From Begonia masoniana (lineage: Eukaryota; Streptophyta; Magnoliopsida; Cucurbitales; Begoniaceae): DNA of 64,000 nt. Within the stretch, counting starts at the first letter, position 1. Every line of letters begins with the position of its first letter. The position numbers and the translations under genes are program-made. This document shows positions 57,967 through 64,000 of the stretch, in pieces. The DNA lies in the NCBI GenBank assembly GCA_022432975.1, contig CM039512.1, positions 30,293,574 to 30,357,573 of the forward strand. The letters are read 5' to 3'. The notes beneath the pieces were generated by a model. That model ran no database searches. It was given only the letters and a program-made list of their open reading frames with translations, and was not told where the DNA came from.

Positions 57967-60900
57967 ATGACTCGAGGAAGGGATCCGAGAGACGACGCGA
58001 TGGATCGTCTTACGGAATTGTTAGATCGCCAGTCTCAGCATATGGACCGGCAAGCGCAGTAAATTACGGACCTAGTAAATCGAGAGCAACAGCGAGAGAA
58101 TCAGAGGGCTCAGGAGCTGGTAGTCCCTAGTAATCAGGGTATGCAGAGGTTTCAAGGTCTGCGGCCTCCAGTATTCGACGGCCAGTCATCATATCCGACA
58201 CGTGCCGAAGAGTGGATCAGGGTTATGGAGGACATGTTAGATTACGCCGAGGTTGCCAACGGGAGCAGGGTCGCTTATGCCACATTTCACTTAGCGTTGG
58301 ACGCTCGTTTCTGGTGGGACTCAATCAAGTCGACTACAGATGTATCAGTTATGACTTGGGATCGATTCAAGTTCTTATTCTTCGACAAGTATTTCAGCCG
58401 CATAGTGAGAGTGGCCAAGAGGAACGAGTTTACGCAGCTGAAGCAGACTGGTTCAGTTGCGGATTATATTCGGAGGTTTGAGGCATTGTCCAGGTTTGCA
58501 CCTCGTCTTGTCAGCGATAACGAGGAGAAGGTGCACCAGTTTATGGAGGGACTTAATCCGGAGATACGGATGCATGTTGTGGTCTCAGGTATTATCGACG
58601 TACCCTTTTTTGACATCACAGCTAGAGCTCTGGACATAGAGGCTGCCAGGGCCACTTGTGTTAGACCGAGGGAGCCAGCGAAGGGCTTCTTCCGAGAGAT
58701 CCGTCCTCAGTCTCGGAACCAGGGATGGCAGCCTAGAGCACAGCCACCTCAGCCACAGCCTAGGGGTGTGAAGAGACCTCTTGAAGGAGGTAATGACAGG
58801 GGCAAAGGAAAGCAGGTACAGGGTACTTCTCAGATGCCCTGGTGCCCCAGGTGCCAGAAGGAGCACAGCGGTGAGTGCCGAGTTGGCACGAACAAATGTT
58901 TTAGATGCGGAGATATCGGCCATTTTGTCAGAGATTGTCCACTGCAGGGCCGAGATCAGTCAGGCGGAGATCAGAGGAGAGTGATGCCTAGAGTCTTCGC
59001 GTTTATCGAGCCTGAGGATGTTGATGACGATGCTCAGCCTGCCGTGATTGCAGGTACTATTTTGCTTATGGGCGCTACTGTATTTACTTTGATGGATACC
59101 GGAGCTACACACTCCTTCGTATCGACTGCATGTATGGCTAGATTGGGGTTAGAGTCTGAGTCGGCAGAGTACGAGTATAGTGTGATGCTGCCCTCAGGAG
59201 AGCGTATGCAGTCCAGTCATGTTATTCAGGGGAATATTATTTCAGTCGGGAGCGTTACCCTCTACGCACGTCTGATCGTTATGGGCATAGAGCGGTACGA
59301 CCTTATTTTGGGGATGGACTGGCTAGCACAGCACTTCGCCACCATCGATTGTCGCTCCGGGATTGTGACCTTCCGACCCCCGGATAGGGCCGAGTTTTCT
59401 TATCAGGCGATGAACCGACTGAGTAGCTCGCCTATGTCTTATGCTATGGAGGTCAATGAGCAGTTCAAAGGTGCGTGCTCTATTTATTTGGCCTCAGTTT
59501 TTGATGTTCAGTTGCTCAGCGGACTGAAGCCGAGCGACATTCCTGTTGTTAGAGAGTTCTCTGGCATATTCCTTGATGATCTTCCCGGTTTACCACCAGA
59601 CCGGGAGATCGAATTCACTATTGATGTCTATCCAAACTCTGCGCCAAGGTTCAAGAACCCTTACCGGTTGGCACCAGCTGAGTTGAGAGAGTTGAGGACT
59701 CAGCTTGACGAGTTACTGGAGAAGGGTTTTATTCGACCCAGCGTTTCACCCTGGGGTGCGCCCGTTCTGTTTGTCAAGAAGAAAGACGGGACCCTCAGGA
59801 TGTGTATCGATTACAGGGAGCTGAATAAGCTCACAGTGAAGAATAAGTATCCTCTGCCCCGTATTGACGATTTATTTGATCAGCTGCAGGGTGCCCGAGT
59901 GTTTTCCAGGATCGACCTACGCTCGGGTTATTATCAGCTGAAGGTCCGGAGGGATGATATTCAGAAGACGGCATTCCAAACGAGGTATGGGCATTATGAG
60001 TTCCTTGTCATGTCATTTGGACTTACTAATGCCCCTGCAGCGTTTATGGACTTGATGAACCGTGTCTTCAAGGAGTATCTGGACAAGTTCGTGGTGGTTT
60101 TCATCGACGATATTCTGATTTACTCCAAGACGAAGGAAGAGCACGAGGAGCATCTGAGGATTGTTCTGAGTATTCTATGTGAGCGCCAGCTGTATCCGAA
60201 GTTTTCGAAGTGCGAGTTCTGGCTTGACAGCGTGAGCTTCCTTGGCCATATCATATCACAGGACGGAGTTTCTGTGGATCCGAGCAAGATTCAGGTGGTC
60301 AGAGATTGGCCACAGCCGAAGAACGTACGTGAGGTGCGTGGATTTCTCGGATTGGCCGGTTATTATCGGAAGTTTATAGAGGGGTTCTCAAAGATCGCAC
60401 TTCCTCTTACACGATTGACTCGGAAGAACGAGAAGTTTGTATGGTCGACTGCTTGTGATGACAGTTTTATGGAGTTAAAGCAGAGATTGACCACCGCTCC
60501 AGTACTGGCGTTACCTGTTGAGGGTGTCAGGTACAGTGTGTATTGTGATGCATCGGGAGTGGGACTCGGTTGTGTACTGATGCAGGAGGGGAAAGTTATT
60601 TCTTATGCATCCCGGCAGCTGAAGCCGTACGAGCAGAATTACCCCACGCACGACCTAGAGTTAGCAGCTGTGGTCTTCGCACTGAAGATATGGAGACATT
60701 ACTTGTATGGGCAGCAGTGCGAGATATTCTCCGACCACAAGAGCCTAAAGTACTTATTTACGCAGAAGGAGCTGAACATGCGATAGAGACGATGGCTCGA
60801 GTTTGTCAAGGATTACGATTTTGATATCAAGTACCATCCGGGGAAAGCGAACAAGGTTGCTGATGCCTTGAGTAGAGTGCCTTCTGCGAGTCAGCCTTCA

Positions 60901-62433
60901 TTAGCAGCGATGTCAGTTACGCTGCGGTCTGAGATTGAGAGATTCGATGTGGAGATAGTGGCTGAGTTGTCCAGTATGCTCGCCAATATTTCTCTCAGGC
61001 CGACCATTCTTGACCGTATACGTGAGGCTCAGCAGAGTGATTCAGAGTGTATGGAGCTTCGATCGAGTATGACTTTGGGAGACTCGTCGGATTTCCATTT
61101 ATCAGAGGATGGCATTCTGAAGTTCAGGCATAGGTGGTACGTGCCTAGTGACGAGGATCTGAGGAAGGATATATTGGCCGAGGCGCATTCCTCAGCATAT
61201 TCTATACACCCGGGCAGTACTAAGATGTACCGGGATTTGAAGCAACATTTCTGGTGGCCAGGTATGAAAGGAGAGGTCGCCAAGTACGTGGAGACCTATT
61301 TAGTATGTCAGCAGGTAAAGGCCGAGCACCAGAGACCCGCTGGAACACTATTACCACTGCCGATTCTGGAGTGGAAGTGGGAGCAGATCTCCATGGATTT
61401 CATTGTGGGGCTCCCGAGGACGACGAAGGGCCATGATGGCGTATGGGTTATTATGGACCGATTGACAAAGTCGGCCCACTTCTTATCTGTGAGGATGGCT
61501 TCTTCGATGGATCAGCTCGCAGAGCTTTATGTGCAGGAGATTGTCAGGCTGCACGGAGTACCAGTTTCCATAGTCTCAGATCGTGACCCGAGGTTTACAT
61601 CGAAGTTATGGAAGAGTTTACACAAAGCTATGGGAACTCAGCTTAACTTCAGCACAGCGTTTCATCCTCAGACTGATGGTCAGACAGAGAGGACGAATCA
61701 GATTTTGGAGGATATGCTCAGAGCGTGTGTGCTTGAGTTTCAGGGCTCGTGGAGTCGATATTTGCCCCTGATTGAGTTCTCGTATAACAACAGCTTCCAG
61801 GCTACTATTGGCATGGCTCCGTATGAGGCGTTGTATGGTCGGAAGTGTAGGTCTCCGCTATATTGGGACGAGGTTGGCGAGGCCAGCATCGTTGGTCCAG
61901 AGATTCTGCAGCAGACGGCAGAGAAGATTGCCATCATCCGACAGCGCATCGAGATAGCTCAGAGCCGGCAGAAGAGCTATGCTGACACTAGACGGAGGGA
62001 GCTAGAGTTCGAGGAAGGTGACGAAGTTTATCTTAAGGTTTCTCCGTTCAAAGGTGTTGCGAGGTTTGGAAGGAGGGGTAAGTTAAACCCTCGATATGTG
62101 GGACCCTTTCCTATTCTGAAGAGGATCGGGAAGTTGGCGTACAGACTGCAGCTTCCAGCTTCTATGGAGAGTATCCACGATGTGTTCCATGTGTCTATGC
62201 TTCGGAGATGTCTACGTGATCCATCACATGTCGTGGAGACTACAGAGATCGAGGTACAGCCTACCTTGAGCTATGAGGTGAGGCCGGTACGTATTTTGGA
62301 GTATTCCATCAAGGTGCTACGCAATAAGGAGATTCCACTGGTCAAGGTTTTGTGGCAGAACCACGAGGTGGAAGAGGCTACGTGGGAACGACAGCAGGAT
62401 ATGATGACTAAGTATCCTGATTTGTTTGTATGA
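57967..62433 (+). pseudogene. Tekay/Del-type gag-pol polyprotein with chromodomain, two nonsense codons
   Basis: One frame of 1488 codons starts MTRGRDPRDDAMDRL at 57967 and is broken only by TAA at 58060-58062 and TAG at 60784-60786. In order: gag capsid domain (about 58200-58560), CCHC knuckle ([14 protein letters not shown], about 58893-58934), aspartic protease (MDTGATHSF, about 59092), reverse transcriptase ([10 protein letters not shown], about 60098), RNase H ([10 protein letters not shown], about 60541), integrase zinc region (about 61205-61330), integrase core (DFIVGLP, DRDPRFTS, TERTNQILEDM) and a C-terminal chromodomain-like segment (VRILEYSIKVLRNKEIPLVK, about 62290). In the H2C2 zinc motif the first Cys is Tyr (61297-61299). 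The chromodomain would direct insertion into heterochromatin. Otherwise the coding sequence is well kept, so the element is fairly young. Confidence 0.93.
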
Positions 62434-62473
62434 TTTAATTTTGTGGACAAAATTCTGAATAAGGAGGGTTGAA
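62434..62473 (+). other. Polypurine tract region of the Tekay-type element
   Basis: AAGGAGGGTTGAA (62461-62473) directly precedes the LTR start TGTAATATCC, as expected for the plus-strand primer. Confidence 0.75.
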
Positions 62474-64000
62474 TGTAATATCCGGCTTGTACGGACTTTT
62501 GGATATGTTATATTATATTATTATTTCATTATTTAATGGCATTTTTAGTAAATATGTCAAATCAAATCAGTTTCGCAAATGGAAAGCGTTATTATGATCC
62601 TAACGATTAATAAGAATTTTAAGGAAATTCTGGGAATTTTCGGAGATTAAACGCTATATTCCGAGTAAATACGTTTATCGTAATGTAAAGGACGTTTTAG
62701 TAAAAATAGTAAACGAGGTCCGAATTGCGAACGGACAGTTTTAATAAAGCCTTGGCGATGAATATGAGTTATTGGCAAAATATGGAATTTTCGAGAATCC
62801 GAATCGCAGGACGATTAACGAAACGAAGGACGAAACGAATAGATTTAAGTAAGAAGGGCAAAATGGTAATTTGAAAAATAATTTCTATTAAAAACATCAC
62901 AAACCCTCATTTCTCCCTCACTTTCTCTCTTTCTTTCTTTTTCTCTCTGGATCGCACGAACAGAGAAGGAAAAGCTTCTCTGGCCGCCGGCGTTCTCACG
63001 ACGTCCGACCTCCGTTCATCCTCCGTCCTTCACGGTTTCTCCTCCTCTCGCTACCCTAGGTATGTAGCTTCGGTCTTTGAGCGTTTATTTTGAGTTTTCG
63101 GTTCGATTTAGGGTTAGGGTTTCGATTAGGTTTCCGTTAAAAACGCGATATAGGGTTCGTAATTAATAGGTTAGCCGTGATTAAGTGTATATTGAACGTA
63201 TTGGACGTTGTTGGACGAAGAACGATCAATTTGTGAAAAAGTATAAATTTGTGAAATTTCGAGTTTTCGTAAATAACTCGTAATATGGATTTTTAGATTT
63301 ATCGAGCGTTATGTCGTTGTTTAAGAACTTCGATTTGTTAAATTAAGGATTTTATTAGTTTGGACATTCGATAGTTTAAATTGGTTTTAACGACGAATAT
63401 CGTGTTTTCTTCAGACACACGACTCCCGTGGACGAAGCTTGAGATTCTGCGCGCTCAAGGTAAGTTTTCGTGACTTACTTTGACCAATCGGTCTACACCA
63501 TACTTCGATGTCGTATCGAGGATCCCCAAGGAATTGTTTGCTTTATATCGCTTTGGTTGGGGTAGTTAGGTTTAAATTGTTATAGGTTACGCTTTATTTG
63601 TCTTGATGGTACGCATGTTGGTTGTCACTTTCTGCTCATATCTGTTCATGCATCACGGTTTTCGAAAGTCATGAAAATGAATTTCTGCACGTGTTTTTAA
63701 GAAAAGGAACGTACATCTGAAATGAAATCTGTAACGAAATCTGAATGAATAAACGTAATCTGTCTGTTTCTGGTCACGCGGGATGGGGCTCAGGCACGGC
63801 TGTGCGTGTTGCAAGCGTGTACCCCCCCTCTCTAGGTGGAAAGGGTAGTCCGATCGCTGGATGGGCCCTCTCCGCTTAGTGGGTTGAGGTTTCGGTGACA
63901 ATTCTGTCTGTCTGTGACGTAATGAATCTGTAATCTGAATCTGTCATGCATGTTTTCCGAATGACATCTGCACGCATGCATCTGCATTTATGTAGCTTAC
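62474..64000 (+). repeat. 3' LTR of the Tekay-type element, partial (runs off the window)
   Basis: It starts TGTAATATCCGG. In this orientation it matches the complement of the 22537-25396 LTR (TAGTAAACGAGGTCCGAATTGCGAACGG near 62708 is the clearest stretch, given here only by its first bases TAGTAAACGAGGTCC). A block near 63770-63850 (GTGCGTGTTGCAAGCGTGTA, complement of the TACACGCTTACAACACG seen in family A LTRs) is also shared. No 5S-like segment is seen in the visible 1527 bp. Confidence 0.85.

Noticed and set aside
57696..58130. A 144-codon ORF before gag
   Set aside because: It spans the LTR end, PBS and leader and overlaps gag in another frame; it is a shadow frame.
1..64000. A host protein-coding gene
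   Set aside because: No ORF outside transposon sequence shows a recognisable domain or plausible exon structure; all confident coding is gag, pol or ORF3.

Overview
The window looks like nuclear heterochromatin of a flowering plant, probably a eudicot. The evidence is plant LTR-retrotransposon lineages: a Sire/Maximus-type Ty1/copia element, Tekay/Del-type Ty3/gypsy chromoviruses, an Athila-type remnant and a 5S-rRNA-bearing (Cassandra-like) LTR. Primer-binding sites match plant initiator-Met tRNA, with TGGTATCAGAGC or its complement next to LTR ends. I found no convincing host gene, tRNA gene or intact rRNA gene. Almost everything is nested, decayed transposon sequence.

Left block (1-26.7 kb). 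A degraded minus-strand gypsy element (family A) has its internal region at 1-1688 and 22217-22536 and its 5' LTR at 22537-25396. Its gag is split by a Sire-like copia element (1694-22211, minus strand, TSD CCTAG) that carries gag, pol and a third ORF in the envelope position. The copia pol is in turn split by a non-autonomous gypsy element (9190-18855, minus strand, TSD TCATC). Its left LTR holds about 50 near-perfect copies of a 30-bp repeat, where the right LTR has only about two. Family A abuts a roughly 1.3-kb fold-back (long inverted-repeat) element at 25397-26693.

Middle block (26.7-44.1 kb). This holds two solo LTRs (27123-29564 minus, 29913-32426 plus), gag scraps, an Athila-type gag/protease remnant between two truncated LTRs, a seven-copy 214-bp tandem array, another family A fragment with its 5' LTR (40894-43723), and a small fold-back of LTR ends.

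Right block (44.1-64 kb). A family C LTR in minus orientation is joined head-to-head to a truncated plus-orientation LTR followed by PBS and gag (54338-55166). The minus LTR has been invaded by a family A solo LTR (44830-47564) and a family B solo LTR (47732-53485), and the latter holds another family A solo LTR (48919-52141). After that come a family B LTR fragment, a gypsy 3'-pol/LTR/PBS/gag segment (55.6-57.4 kb), and the most complete coding element. That element is a Tekay-type gag-pol (57967-62433) with only two nonsense codons, preceded by a 390-bp LTR containing a degenerate 5S rRNA segment and followed by the start of a different, family A-type LTR that runs off the window.

The strongest themes are: (1) the 5S-type LTR joined to a chromovirus body; (2) LTR-internal minisatellites that differ between copies and are built on short CpG-containing, often palindromic motifs, some shared between copia and gypsy elements; (3) a family that seems to have moved recently without coding capacity; (4) a conserved leader plus GTAAGT motif after the PBS in several elements. 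All identities rest on reading the sequence by eye; no database search or alignment program was run.
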